NCBI RefSeq assembly: GCF_018130785.1 | Contig: NZ_JAFCJT010000022.1 | Coordinates: 62,001-126,000, forward strand | DNA length: 64,000 bases | Reading direction: 5' to 3' | Source: Bradyrhizobium liaoningense | Lineage (GTDB): Bacteria; Pseudomonadota; Alphaproteobacteria; Rhizobiales; Xanthobacteraceae | Program-made: the position numbers and the translations under genes | The notes under the pieces: generated by a model | What the model was told of the DNA's origin: nothing | Database searches by the model: none | What the model saw: only the letters and a program-made list of their open reading frames with translations | Part shown: positions 50,816 to 59,669 of the stretch, piece after piece | Position numbering within the stretch: the stretch's first letter is position 1 | How the letters are laid out: every line of letters starts with the position of its first letter

Positions 50816-53197
50816 ATGGCGTCGCCGGCAAACACTTCTGGAAATGCGCGATCCAAGCGCGCTCGAAGCGAGGACTCCCTCGAGGAGTACAATCGGTTCG
50901 CGGAGCTGCGCGCCAAAAATCGCCAGCGCAGCCGGCGAGCGCGGAAGAAGCACACCTATGGCTGTGACGCGGAAGAATGGGCGTCCGCGGTCGCGGAGTG
51001 CTCACCGGGGGAGGTGCGTGCATTACACGACTTCGCGCTCGCCGCCGAGCTCGAGGAAGCTTTCGAGGTCGTCTCCAGGGATGGTTCCGCTGCGGCGACC
51101 CCGCGCCAGCGAAAGCTGATCAACGACTACGAGTTCCACGCGCGCCAGGAGAACCTGTACCCGGTACGATTGTCCCCCCAAGAACAGAAGAAGCGAGGCA
51201 AAAAGCAGACTTGGTACGATCCCTGGTCGCCGCTGGACCCCAATTTCACGCAAGACAGCAACAGCCGGACTAGAATGCGTGGGTACGTTTGGAGGGGGTC
51301 TGACGTTATCAATGCCGAGCTCAACAGCGATACGGCAGGCCTGATCAATAACAAGCGATTCCAAAAGGCGCGTACCGAACTCGGCTTTCGTTCCGATGGC
51401 GACGACATGCTCTGGCGGATCATCACAGCCGTGCCGAGGCGCGCCAATGGCGGCAAGCGTAAGACGGACGAGCGCGGCCGTCTGGTCAAGAAGAAGCAGC
51501 TGCTCGCAGGCCCGCACAAGGATTGCCGTCGCCGCTACTCATCCAAGATGGCGGCTCTCGACGGCACCTACCTGTCGACGACCGATCTGCTCACCCTGAT
51601 GCGGATCGAGCTGGACAAGGAGTTCGACAGCTACGAGGATCTGCTGCAGGAACTGCTGGACATGGTCGCGTTTGGCGACCTGCCTCTCCTGCCGCACTTT
51701 ATTGTTTGGACGCCGGACGATCGCTTCCCGGGACGACTGCTCGGAGCGCATCTGATCTTCTTGTTGCCCGCCAACCGTGGCGTATGGGGCAAGGGCGTGC
51801 ACCGCGTAGTCTACGACACCGCGGTAGCCGGCCTTACATATGCGCTCAAGCGGCTCGGGGCGGATCCGGGCGGCATCGCCAATCCAGCCGATTTCCGGAA
51901 CCCGATCGGTCCGCACAACGACTACCGCACCCCGAACCGTGACGTTTTCATGAGCTGTGGAGAGATCAACTCGAGGCTCAAGGTTAAGGCCAGTCGGGCC
52001 AGCATGATGCGCCAGATGTCGATTGAGGCGATGGAGGCGGCCGGCCAGAAACACGAGAATAGCCAGCGCTTCTGGTGCTGGGCGTTCGAAGTCGTGTTCA
52101 AGCTGGCAATTCAGGCGTTCCATGCGAAGGAATTCGACCCGCGCCGATCGGACTACGACTGGGAAGCATTCCGCGACTACCTGGTCAAGGCGACGCTCGA
52201 GATCCTGCCCAGCGAGCTCGGACCGCGCAATGAGCGGGAGCGTGCCAGCCGCGAGAAGGCGGTCCGGACTCGCGCCACCACGGTTGTCATCGAATTCGAT
52301 CCGAACAATTTGAGCCGCGGCGTCGACCGGGGCGCCTGCGCGGAAATCATCCCACGCTACGCAAGCCGCCAGCAGAAGCACAAGATAGGCGGCGAGTATG
52401 GACGCACCAAGCGCGTGCAGAACACCAGAGAAGCGATCCTGGAAGCGTACAAGCATGCATTGACCCATGGTCTCGATGTCACCGACGTCTCCATCGCCGA
52501 GCTGGCCGGACGGAACCGCAGGACGGTCGCGAACTATCGCCACCTGCTCAGCGTCGCCCAAGCCGAGTTGGGCGAAGTGCACCCCATCCACGAGAACCTC
52601 GTCCAGAACCTCGAGGATGGCGGCGAGGTGATGACCGCACCAAAGGTCGAGCGTGACCTGAGGCTTTCGGACTACGTCGTGCGGCTGCCCATCTCCCAGG
52701 AGGAGATCAAGGGCAAAGCTCCCATCACGTTGTCGTCCGTCGGGTGGCAGTTTAGCTATAGGGAAGGGGGTAATCTCGTAGTCGGCCCTTATTCGAACAA
52801 ACCTTCCCAACCACCCACACGGGGATCGTATCCGGATCAGATCAGCTACGTCGAAGCAGTACACAGCTGGACGGCTCGCCAGGCGAAGCTCCGTGGCCAC
52901 CGTCCAGACCCGGTGTGCGGCTACAAGCCCGGTGGACAGCTCAGCTGGGACCAAACCACCAGCATCCCGCTCGTAAGCCTATACGCCGATTGTCCGGCGG
53001 ATGATTCGGTTGACCATTGTGGGGCAGGGACGGGCAACCAGGAGGAGCCGGTCGCAACGATGCTACAGTTCTCTGGTTGCTCCAGTGAGGTTGTGGCCGG
53101 TGACGAATATCAGATGCAGCGTCGCGGAGGTTGGGATAGCCCAGGCGACGGTCACGGCTATGCGGAAGCGCTCGACCATGATTGTCCAACTCTTTGA
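50816..53197 (+). CDS. Replication-initiator-like protein (plasmid replicase / AEP primase type)
   Basis: A 793-residue protein. Residues ~258-385 resemble plasmid replicases of the archaeo-eukaryotic primase group: acidic motif RIELDKEFDSYEDLL, PHFIVWTPDD, GAHLIFLL (motif with His312), then TYALKRLGADPGGIANPADF and RNPIGPHNDYR, as in ColE2-type Rep proteins. A helix-turn-helix (VSIAELAGRNRRTVANYRHL) lies near 558-577. The N-terminal 50 residues are very basic. The stop lies inside the first of four iterons, which strongly suggests Rep acting at an adjacent origin. Start and family are inferred, not searched. Confidence 0.65.
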   Translation: MASPANTSGNARSKRARSEDSLEEYNRFAELRAKNRQRSRRARKKHTYGCDAEEWASAVAECSPGEVRALHDFALAAELEEAFEVVSRDGSAAATPRQRKLINDYEFHARQENLYPVRLSPQEQKKRGKKQTWYDPWSPLDPNFTQDSNSRTRMRGYVWRGSDVINAELNSDTAGLINNKRFQKARTELGFRSDGDDMLWRIITAVPRRANGGKRKTDERGRLVKKKQLLAGPHKDCRRRYSSKMAALDGTYLSTTDLLTLMRIELDKEFDSYEDLLQELLDMVAFGDLPLLPHFIVWTPDDRFPGRLLGAHLIFLLPANRGVWGKGVHRVVYDTAVAGLTYALKRLGADPGGIANPADFRNPIGPHNDYRTPNRDVFMSCGEINSRLKVKASRASMMRQMSIEAMEAAGQKHENSQRFWCWAFEVVFKLAIQAFHAKEFDPRRSDYDWEAFRDYLVKATLEILPSELGPRNERERASREKAVRTRATTVVIEFDPNNLSRGVDRGACAEIIPRYASRQQKHKIGGEYGRTKRVQNTREAILEAYKHALTHGLDVTDVSIAELAGRNRRTVANYRHLLSVAQAELGEVHPIHENLVQNLEDGGEVMTAPKVERDLRLSDYVVRLPISQEEIKGKAPITLSSVGWQFSYREGGNLVVGPYSNKPSQPPTRGSYPDQISYVEAVHSWTARQAKLRGHRPDPVCGYKPGGQLSWDQTTSIPLVSLYADCPADDSVDHCGAGTGNQEEPVATMLQFSGCSSEVVAGDEYQMQRRGGWDSPGDGHGYAEALDHDCPTL

Positions 53198-53201
53198 CAA
53201 T
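53181..53201 (+). repeat. Iteron 1
   Basis: Core TTGTCCAACTCTTTGACAA; covers the stop codon of the Rep-like gene. Confidence 0.75.
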
Positions 53202-53259
53202 CCGGTAGCTCCGACAGCGTGGTCTCTTCAAGAGCTGCCCTATTTCGCGCGCCCCGTTA

Positions 53260-53280
53260 ATAGTCCAAGTCTTTGACAAT
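53260..53280 (+). repeat. Iteron 2
   Basis: Core TAGTCCAAGTCTTTGACAA. Confidence 0.75.
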
Positions 53281-53305
53281 TTTCCAGACGTGCCTGTGGT
53301 TGCCA

Positions 53306-53326
53306 ATTGTCCAAATGTTTGATTAT
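53306..53326 (+). repeat. Iteron 3
   Basis: Core TTGTCCAAATGTTTGATTA. Confidence 0.7.
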
Positions 53327-53341
53327 CGGTGCCGGAGACGT

Positions 53342-53362
53342 TTGTTCAAAATGTTGGACTAT
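53342..53362 (-). repeat. Iteron 4 (inverted)
   Basis: On the minus strand the core is TAGTCCAACATTTTGAACA; the only inverted copy. Confidence 0.65.
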
Positions 53363-53454
53363 TTCTGATCGTCGAAGCTCGATGACTCCGCAATGGATCG
53401 ACCACAAACATCGTCGGCTTCTGTCTTGCTGCCCGTCATGATAGCGGACCGCCT

Positions 53455-53838
53455 ATGAAGAAGATCATCGAAGAGAGCGTCCAGTCGATCGACCAGGAAA
53501 CCGGCGAGGTCTGGTTCAGGTCCGGTGTGCTGGGTCGCGGGAGAGGCATCAGACAGCCGGAGGCTATGGTCCGAGCAAAGAGCCGTCGCCGGACGGCTAG
53601 GTGGCGTGCGACGAATGACCGGGCGCGCCGGCCGGAAGCGGCCACCATAGCCATATCGCTGTTGCGCGCGGTCGTCTCGGCCCGGCTGTCGGAACTTTCC
53701 GCGGAAGAGCGCGGCATTATCGGCGCTGCGCTCGTCGACCTGCACCGCCAGGGATACGCCGTCAGCGAGGTGCTGACCGTTTGCCGGCGCCTGAGGCGCC
53801 GAGTGCTCGCCGATGCCGACGGGGCGGCCGGTCCGTAG
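53455..53838 (+). CDS. Hypothetical protein beside the origin, 127 residues
   Basis: I do not recognise it. It is basic in the middle (RAKSRRRTARWRATNDRARR), with a helical C-terminal half (SAEERGIIGAALVDLHRQGY). It could bind DNA. Its place between the iterons and the paired TTACG palindromes would fit a partition or copy-control role, but nothing in the sequence proves it. Confidence 0.55.
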   Translation: MKKIIEESVQSIDQETGEVWFRSGVLGRGRGIRQPEAMVRAKSRRRTARWRATNDRARRPEAATIAISLLRAVVSARLSELSAEERGIIGAALVDLHRQGYAVSEVLTVCRRLRRRVLADADGAAGP

Positions 53839-53841
53839 CGG

Positions 53842-53857
53842 TTACGCTATATCGTAA
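53842..53857. repeat. Palindrome TTACG-N6-CGTAA, copy 1
   Basis: TTACGCTATATCGTAA, a 16-base inverted repeat just after the stop at 53838. Its twin lies 29 bases further on. Confidence 0.65.
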
Positions 53858-53870
53858 ACTGGTCGTCCGG

Positions 53871-53886
53871 TTACGTTTTAACGTAA
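53871..53886. repeat. Palindrome TTACG-N6-CGTAA, copy 2
   Basis: TTACGTTTTAACGTAA, perfect. The 29-base offset from copy 1 places both near the same helical face (about 2.8 turns). Candidate operator or centromere. Confidence 0.65.
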
Positions 53887-54079
53887 TCGTCCCGGTAGGC
53901 CCGCGTGACATGCCACGAACCGGCCCAGTCTCATCGTTATCGCGTCCGATAAGCCGGTGGAATGGACGCATCAGCCAAACGTCAGCCTCTCACGACATGG
54001 TCACGGAGAATCGGGGCGTGATCTCTGCGTCGTTACGTGCGGTATTTGGTCCTTGTTGTATCTCGCGCACCCCAATCGG

Positions 54080-54400
54080 GTGGCCTACCAGTTCGTCGTC
54101 GATCAGAAGAAGGCGGCTTTGGCGGAAGCTGAACAGGGCGTCAAGCAACTCAAGGCGTCGCTCGACCAGGCTTCGGCTGGCCTCGAAAAGGCAAACGCCC
54201 AGCTCGCGCTGGCCCAGGCGAACTACGACCGGCAGAATCAACTGTTCCAGGCCAAGGATATCGCGCAGGCCGTGCTCGATACCGCGCAACGCAATCTCGA
54301 CGCCGCCAACAGACCGTCGCCGAGGCTCAGGCCGTCGTGCAACGTGCAAGTCTGGCCTACACCTCCGAAATTGGCGAGACCAACACGACGGTAGCCTTCG
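54080..54400 (+). pseudogene. HlyD-type membrane-fusion-protein fragment, frameshifted
   Basis: The frame encodes the coiled-coil hairpin of a periplasmic adaptor: KKAALAEAEQGVKQLKASLD, ANAQLALAQANYDRQNQLFQ, DIAQAVLDTAQRNLDAANR. At about 54310 the reading jumps to another frame, continuing as QRASLAYTSEIG. Neither the N-terminal anchor nor the beta-barrel part is present. It is a relic of a transporter gene. Confidence 0.75.
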
Positions 54401-55168
54401 GCGCTCCTGGTCGGCAACCATCTTCGCGCAACACGCTATGTCGATCGAGAACCCCGCCGACTTTGCTTGGGGGCCGTGGGGAGGGGGCACAACACGGTGA
54501 ACCAGGCCGACGACTTACAACGCGATGGCACTCTGGCAACGCGGGCAGGGACGAACTAGAGGCCTTGAACAATGAAATGATGTCGGGGCAGTCGAGCGTC
54601 GCCAAGTACATGGTCAAACGGCGGGTACCACCCAGTCAGGGGTGGCGGAGGGCCCTTTCTGGCGGAGATGGCTGGCGCGTCGGACCGGCGGCCAGGAGAC
54701 ACTAAGATCGGGACCGGCGTTGGCTCATGTCCACGTCCTGTCATCGCCCTGGCGCGGAACTCCGCATGAGGTCGTGTCAGCGACCGCGCCCGACGCCCAC
54801 TTCGCGCGCCTTGCCACCGAGGCTGCGGCCGGCCGGCGTTGCTGGATCGAGATGAATTTAGATCAGCAGGCGAACTGAATCAGGATGACCCGGGATGATG
54901 TCGTTCAATCCGTCTGAAGCGGCCTCAAGATTCACCATGCGTAGCGCCACGACTGATCGAAGGGCTCCGTCCAGCTCATCGCATGGAAGGGACGAATGCA
55001 GGGAGACTCGCTTTCATCTGCAAAAGACTCACATTCCGCTGCAATACGCAGCACTTGTGGGTCGATCTAGCCAAACATTGCATTGATTTTCGAGTGAAGG
55101 ATTCCACCACGGCTCGCATGAAACCCCGGTGGGAGCGAGAAAAAACTAATAGTTTCAGTCTACGGATT
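54401..55168. other. Degraded intergenic region
   Basis: About 770 bases with several short frames on both strands, none with a recognisable pattern. Probably remnants following the HlyD fragment. Confidence 0.45.
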
Positions 55169-55169
55169 A

Positions 55170-55237
55170 TGGTCCCTTCAGAGTCTATTCTGGTTCCATC
55201 GGAGTCATTTGGCCAGAATTCTGGTTCCATTGGAGTC
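55170..55237 (+). repeat. Three direct repeats TGGTYCCWTYRGAGTC
   Basis: TGGTCCCTTCAGAGTC at 55170, TGGTTCCATCGGAGTC at 55191 and TGGTTCCATTGGAGTC at 55222. Offsets of 21 and 31 bases are about two and three helical turns, so bound proteins would sit on one face. They lie 70-240 bases before the hip-type operators. Confidence 0.65.
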
Positions 55238-55300
55238 TTTGGTCCAGCTCTTAGCGTCTATCCGGCCAGGACTCGGCGCGGGGTGATCGAATATATAGTT

Positions 55301-55316
55301 CCATTATAATGGAATG
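55301..55316. promoter_or_regulatory. HipB-like operator 1
   Basis: TTCCATTATAATGGAA, a perfect 16-base palindrome upstream of the hipA-like gene. A weaker relative, CCATTATAGTGG, occurs near 55343-55354. Confidence 0.6.
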
Positions 55317-55385
55317 ATATCACGCGAGTTTTTATTTTTAACGCCATTATAGTGGGTGGATTTTAACCGGCCGCGGGCTATATGA

Positions 55386-55400
55386 TCCCTTATAATGGGA
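55386..55400. promoter_or_regulatory. HipB-like operator 2
   Basis: TCCCTTATAATGGGA, an inverted repeat with the same TATAATGG core as operator 1, ending 8 bases before the ATG at 55409. A repressor here would cover the translation start region. Confidence 0.6.
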
Positions 55401-55408
55401 TGATAGTA

Positions 55409-56742
55409 ATGGACCTGACCATCCCATATTTGCCGATGCCGAATGGCGCGACGCGGCCGTCGTGACGTTGGACAAGCCCCACCTTGGCTACAAGGGCCCG
55501 TCCAAGGTCGCTTATGACATTGGCTATTTCGCCGACATCGGCGCTGTCCCGCTGTCCGAAGAGAGGCCGGTGCGCGACCTGCGCGCTTACTCCGTGGCCG
55601 CGCCGATCGATCTCGAGGATCGCTACGCAAACACCTGGCCAGCCTTTCTTCTAGACCTCGTCCCGCAGGGACGCCAAGCGAAGCGGATCACGGAGTTCTT
55701 GAAATCGTTTCTGGGGAAGACGCCTACTGAGGTGGACCTGCTCCTAAGGTCCGCCGGTTCGCCCGTCGGCAATCTCCGTATCAAGGAAGCTCACACAATG
55801 GAGACGGATCAGGTCAAGAACCTGAAACGAGTCGGCGTCACGATGGACGACGTGCTGCGACGCGATCCGACCTTCCTGGAAGTGGCCGACCACTTTTCGA
55901 TGCTTGCGTCGGGCTCCAATGGACTTCAGGGCGACTGGCCGAAGGTCGCACTGACGCAGTCGACAGATGGATTGTGGTATCCGAATTCGATGGTCGAAGA
56001 CGGGGAGGCCCGCGTTCACGTTATCGCCAAGCTGCTGCGCAGCGGGGAGGCGACCGACCAGCGCATCCTGGAAGCCGAGGCAGGCTATTCGAAGGTGGCG
56101 AAGGATTTCGGGTTGAACGTGGAAGGCGTCGGCACTTACGGTGATGGCGTACTGATCATACCTCGCTTCGACCGGTTGGTCACCGGGCAGGGGCTGGTTC
56201 GCTTCGGACAGGAGAGTCTCATCTCCGCTATCGGCGTGGCGGAGTTCGCTCCTAGAGGCCGGCACGAAACCTACCTCGCGATGATCCAGCGCGTATCAGC
56301 CGATCCACTGCAGGACACGATCGAGTATTTACTGCGAGACATCCTCAATCTTGCGATGGGTAACCCCGACAACCACGGACGCAACACCGCTCTGCGAAAG
56401 TTTCCGGACGGTAGCGTGCGCCTGGCGCCGTTGTTCGACTTCGCCCCGATGAGGATCGACGCTTCGTCAATTCCTCGAGCGACGATCTGGGAGTGTATGC
56501 GCCTCTCCAACCAAGACACAAATCCAGATTGGCGAGTGGTCTGCGAGGCCGTCGCACGACCAGATGTGCCCGCCGAAACGTTGATGGAGGCGCTCGCGGC
56601 GAAGGAAGATCTACTGCGCGCGCTGCCTGAACTCGCGCGCAGGCACGATGTCCCGGAGACCGTCGTTGAGCACGTCATCGTCAAGCACGAAAAGATGGCA
56701 GACGGAGTCGCCAAGCTGCGAAACGTTCCAACCTATGGGTGA
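55409..56742 (+). pseudogene. hipA: HipA-family serine/threonine kinase toxin, N-terminal frameshift
   Basis: From GTG 55462 the frame encodes 426 residues with the HipA layout: N-terminal barrel (TLDKPHLGYKGPSKVAYDIG), kinase core with catalytic loop AMGNPDNHGRNTAL and metal motif LFDFAPM. HipA kinases phosphorylate a tRNA synthetase and stop growth. The natural start seems to be ATG 55409 (MDLTIP); a one-base deletion near 55424 separates it from IFADAEWRDAAVV. Use of GTG 55462 would give a protein lacking ~18 residues, possibly still active. It ends 6 bases before the hipB-like gene. Confidence 0.75.
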
Positions 56743-56748
56743 TCGACC

Positions 56749-57081
56749 ATGTCCAGATGGCGCAAACCGACCAAGGAAGAGATAAAGGCGCGCCGTGCGG
56801 AGATCGCCGCCAAGGCGCGCGCGGGGACTCTGAGGCTGCCGCATGCGGTGGCCGAGATGCGACATGCGCTCGGCCTTTCGCAGCCGGAATTTGCGAAGCT
56901 CTTCAAGCTGACGACCCGCCAAATCGCGGACATCGAACGAGGCGCGGCGAACCCGACGGCAGAGACGCTCCTTAAGATTGGACGGGCCTTCGGATTCCAG
57001 ATCGGATTCGTGCCTGTCAGAGCGTCGGTCCCCGATCTTTCTCCCGACGAAGACGAGCCGGCGCCCGGACCAAAAATGTAA
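56749..57081 (+). CDS. hipB: HipB-like XRE-family antitoxin/repressor
   Basis: A 110-residue protein with an XRE helix-turn-helix (MRHALGLSQPEFAKLFKLTT, RQIADIERGAANPTAETLLK) and an acidic, proline-rich tail. It follows the hipA-like gene by 6 bases. In E. coli hipB precedes hipA; here the order is reversed. It probably binds the palindromes at 55301 and 55386 and inhibits the kinase. Confidence 0.82.
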   Translation: MSRWRKPTKEEIKARRAEIAAKARAGTLRLPHAVAEMRHALGLSQPEFAKLFKLTTRQIADIERGAANPTAETLLKIGRAFGFQIGFVPVRASVPDLSPDEDEPAPGPKM

Positions 57082-57399
57082 GATCCGTGCAGGGCGACCG
57101 AATAACGAGCTGAGTACCGCGGCGACTGCTGGCGGAAGTGGTGACTTTGCCGAACTGAGCGCTTCCGTTCCGCCGTACTCGGAACTGAGCAAAAGGTCTT
57201 AAACGTTTTCGTCCGGTCAAGCGGATCCACCCCTTGTCGCTGCCCCGGAGCATCTATCTGACGAGATTTTCGGAAAGTCGTGACTTGATCGGTACGTTCG
57301 ACGACTACTTTTCCGGGCGAGCCAAGGAGCGCGGCGAGCATCCTGTGGATCGGTCGGGATTGACTTGTGTTATCGTCTCGATAGGCCCGCGAACGACCG

Positions 57400-57422
57400 T
57401 TTGCCTGCATGATGCTGGTAAA
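57400..57422 (+). repeat. Repeat TTTGCC-N11-GGTAAA, copy 1
   Basis: Reads TTTGCC, then TGCATGATGCT, then GGTAAA. It matches copy 2 at 57495 at nearly all positions. Confidence 0.6.
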
Positions 57423-57494
57423 TAGCTGCATCCAATCGCAGACGAGCTCCCCGCAAGCTATTGAAAAGATATCCGAAAATTTGATCGCACTGTG

Positions 57495-57519
57495 TTTTGC
57501 CTGTATGATGCTGGCAAAA
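57495..57519 (+). repeat. Repeat TTTTGCC-N11-GGCAAAA, copy 2
   Basis: Perfect 7-base arms around TGTATGATGCT. The middle GATGCTGG also recurs at 57771 (AGATGATGCTGGCG). Confidence 0.6.
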
Positions 57520-57636
57520 TGCCATCGTGAAAGGGGCAGTAAGTAGCGGATGACCGTCCAAACAGCCGCCTAGATGCACCGCATCTCATTGAGCGGCCTC
57601 GTCCATCAGCGATCTTCATTTCTGCTAGTGCGGCGA

Positions 57637-57661
57637 AAAGCCCACCGATTCGGTGGGCTTT
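57637..57661 (+). terminator. Strong intrinsic terminator without an upstream gene
   Basis: AAAGCCCACC-GATTC-GGTGGGCTTT: a 10-bp stem, with CACTTTTCT after it. No plus-strand gene ends nearby (hipB stops at 57081), so it probably ends a non-coding RNA. Confidence 0.7.
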
Positions 57662-57710
57662 CACTTTTCTGCAGCGCTCCATTTCGAATGGACATTCGAA
57701 ACTGAGCACA

Positions 57711-58068
57711 ATGGTCATAAAAGCATGCGGGGTGGACAACTTTCGTCAACCCCACACAGCTGTTCAAGATGATGCTGGCGCCGAAAGTCGCGCCGCCAGC
57801 CGCGCATCAGTCGCCGAGACCGAAGGGCTGGACCATCTGATCTCCGATCGTGCTAGTGAAATACAGTGCGATCGCGAATTGTCGAGCCGTACCAAAAACG
57901 TGGCGGCCGTACCAAAATCGCAGAAACCGGGTGCGGTCGTCTCAAAATCCTTACGACCGATCTCCGAGTAGGTGTTCCTAAACGCCGGGAAGGTGTTCCT
58001 AATTATAGACAGTAATGGGGAGCGCAAATTTTAGATGCGCACATGTACGGCGCACCTGTACGGACCGT
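57711..58068. other. Non-coding region with short tandem repeats
   Basis: GCCGTACCAAAA occurs twice (about 57890 and 57907) and a related GTCTCAAAA follows. AGGTGTTCCTAA occurs twice (57970 and 57991). Frames on both strands cross it but look random. Confidence 0.45.
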
Positions 58069-58604
58069 TTAGGCGGACCGCGACAATCTGGCGGATCCGT
58101 TGGCTTCCAGCCAAGCGAGGCCAGGGCCAGTGATGGTCCAGTCGAACTCATGCCAGCAAGGAAGGCGGCCAGGCGGCAAAACGCCATCCCGCGCGATGAA
58201 AGCGACCTTGCGCAAGGCGTTGACACCCCGCTCGCCGATCCGGGCGGGCGCCGATCCGGGCCGCTGAAGCGAGCACTCCGACCACCTGAACGCCCGCTCG
58301 CGCAGGACAGCCCCGCCGGCCATGGCGGTCAGCAGCTCGCGGGGCACCAGCGACAGCCGAGCATCGATGCCGGCACCTTCATAAATCGGTTCGGGAGGGC
58401 GAACGTAAGCACCGTCTTCGATGACTTCGCACAGCTGCGAGAGCGAGAAGCCAGTTCAACGTAGCCGTGGATATCCGCGGATACCTTGGGGACATCGGAC
58501 CCGGCGTCGCGGAGCGCAAGGCCCGCGCGAAGGGCTTCGGACAGCGGCAAGGTCAGGACCTCGCGCAGGGGCTGACCGATCTGGTCGAATGGCGTCGGCT
58601 TCAT
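58069..58604 (-). pseudogene. Hypothetical protein, single frameshift
   Basis: ATG 58604 starts MKPTPFDQIGQPLREVLTLP and reads to ADIHGYVELAS. A one-base shift near 58445, in a TCTCGC repeat, is needed to continue as LSQLCEVIEDGAYVRPPEPI, IDARLSLVPRELLTAM and EFDWTITGPGLAWLEANGS to the stop at 58069. Joined, it is ~178 residues. Both parts are clearly protein-like; the family is unknown. Sequencing error or decay could explain the shift. It is the last gene of a minus-strand operon. Confidence 0.6.
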
Positions 58605-58700
58605 CGAATTCCATCTTTCGGTTGATGTGAATCAATCTTCTTTGGGCGGTGGCGGCAGCCACGACGGACGTCGGATCGGCGCAGTCCCGTCTGGCCGGCT

Positions 58701-59658
58701 TCACCAATGGTCTGGCGGATCTTCTTCCGCGATGACCCCTAGCCAAGCCGGCCGGCGGATCGGCTTGAGATGAGGTTCCGCCGGAGGGGCCTCCGCCGAA
58801 GCTGCAGGCGGGCTCGCCGGACGAGCCGCGCTCGGCGATGGCCCAGCCGCTTCTCGTCTGGGCAGGCTCATGGTCTCCGGAACGCGCATCGGAACGGGCT
58901 TGTCCCAGGTGGCGTTCTTGATCGCTTCCGGGCTGAGGTCGTACTCCCCGAGGAGCGTCGGAACGAAGCCCATGCCGGTGCGAGGCTTCAATCCTTTGCC
59001 AGCGCTGGGCGAGATCTTTGTGGCCGGCTCGGACGGCAACTGCCGCAAAGGCGCTGGCGTCTTATCCGGCTTCGCGGGCGCTCCTGCCGAAGTTGCGGGC
59101 GGTCGTCGGCGCGGAAGCCGCGTCGACGACGCGACGGATCGTACGGACGCGCGACTCGGCCGGCAAGGTTACCGAAGCGGTAGCCCGTACGGCCACAGGC
59201 TCAGGCTCGACGGGCGCGACATCGTCCGGTTCGGGGAAGTTGTCCTCCTCCACGTGCTCATCGGGACGGTCATAGCCAATGGTATTGTCGTGGATGTCAA
59301 AGGCGTCGGCTTCGTCGCCCTTTGGCCGCGGATAGCGGTCCGCGTCGGTTTCGAGCTCGACGTAATCGTCGTCATCGTCACGATCGGACGCGACCGCGAT
59401 CGTCACTTCTTCGGCCTGTCCCGGTTGTCGCATCGGCAAGCGCGGCGCCAACGCAGTTGGTTTAACTGCGAGCAGCTCGCCTCGCACCTTCTCGACCTGT
59501 TCGATGTGACCGATCATCTTAGCGATGATCACGTCATCGGCGGAGACGAGTTTTCCGGCAGGGAAGTGCTTGCTGAACAGATCCTCGATCTCGCGAAACG
59601 AGATCCGGTGCCTCTCGCAGCACTGCCAGAGATCGAGCGCGGCTTGAACTGACGCCAT
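58701..59658 (-). pseudogene. Hypothetical acidic/proline-rich protein, single frameshift
   Basis: ATG 59658 starts MASVQAALDLWQCCERHRIS and continues through a helical part and an acidic stretch (RDDDDDYVELE). That frame stops at 59062, but protein-like sequence goes on in another frame from about 59090: APAKPDKTPAPLRQLPSEPA, FVPTLLGEYDLSPEAIKNAT, ending at 58701. Joined it is ~318 residues. Function unknown. Confidence 0.55.
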
Positions 59659-59669
59659 TGTGCTCTCCG

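Larger units (their letters stand above)
53181..53362. other. Probable replication origin with iterons
   Basis: Four 21-base copies of a sequence A-T-[TA]-GTCCAA-N3-TTTGA-N4 lie at 53181, 53260, 53306 (plus) and 53342 (minus), directly after the Rep-like gene. The intervening sequence is less GC-rich than its surroundings. Iterons beside a rep gene are the classic plasmid origin layout. Confidence 0.6.
57082..57710. other. Non-coding region with repeats and an orphan terminator
   Basis: About 630 bases without a convincing gene. It contains two related inverted repeats at 57400 and 57495 and a strong terminator at 57637, which suggests a small RNA rather than a protein. Confidence 0.5.

Noticed and set aside
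54976..55230. Minus-strand frame of 84 residues across the TGGTYCC repeats
   Set aside because: The repeated GTRIDSEGT-like translation only mirrors the DNA repeats; no other protein-like feature.
57885..58010. Short repeats as a possible CRISPR array
   Set aside because: Units are only 12 bases, occur twice each, and spacers are irregular; no cas genes are present.
59062..59100. Programmed frameshift like a phage tail-assembly chaperone
   Set aside because: No slippery heptamer is visible at the joint, and neighbouring genes are not tail genes; decay or sequence error is simpler.
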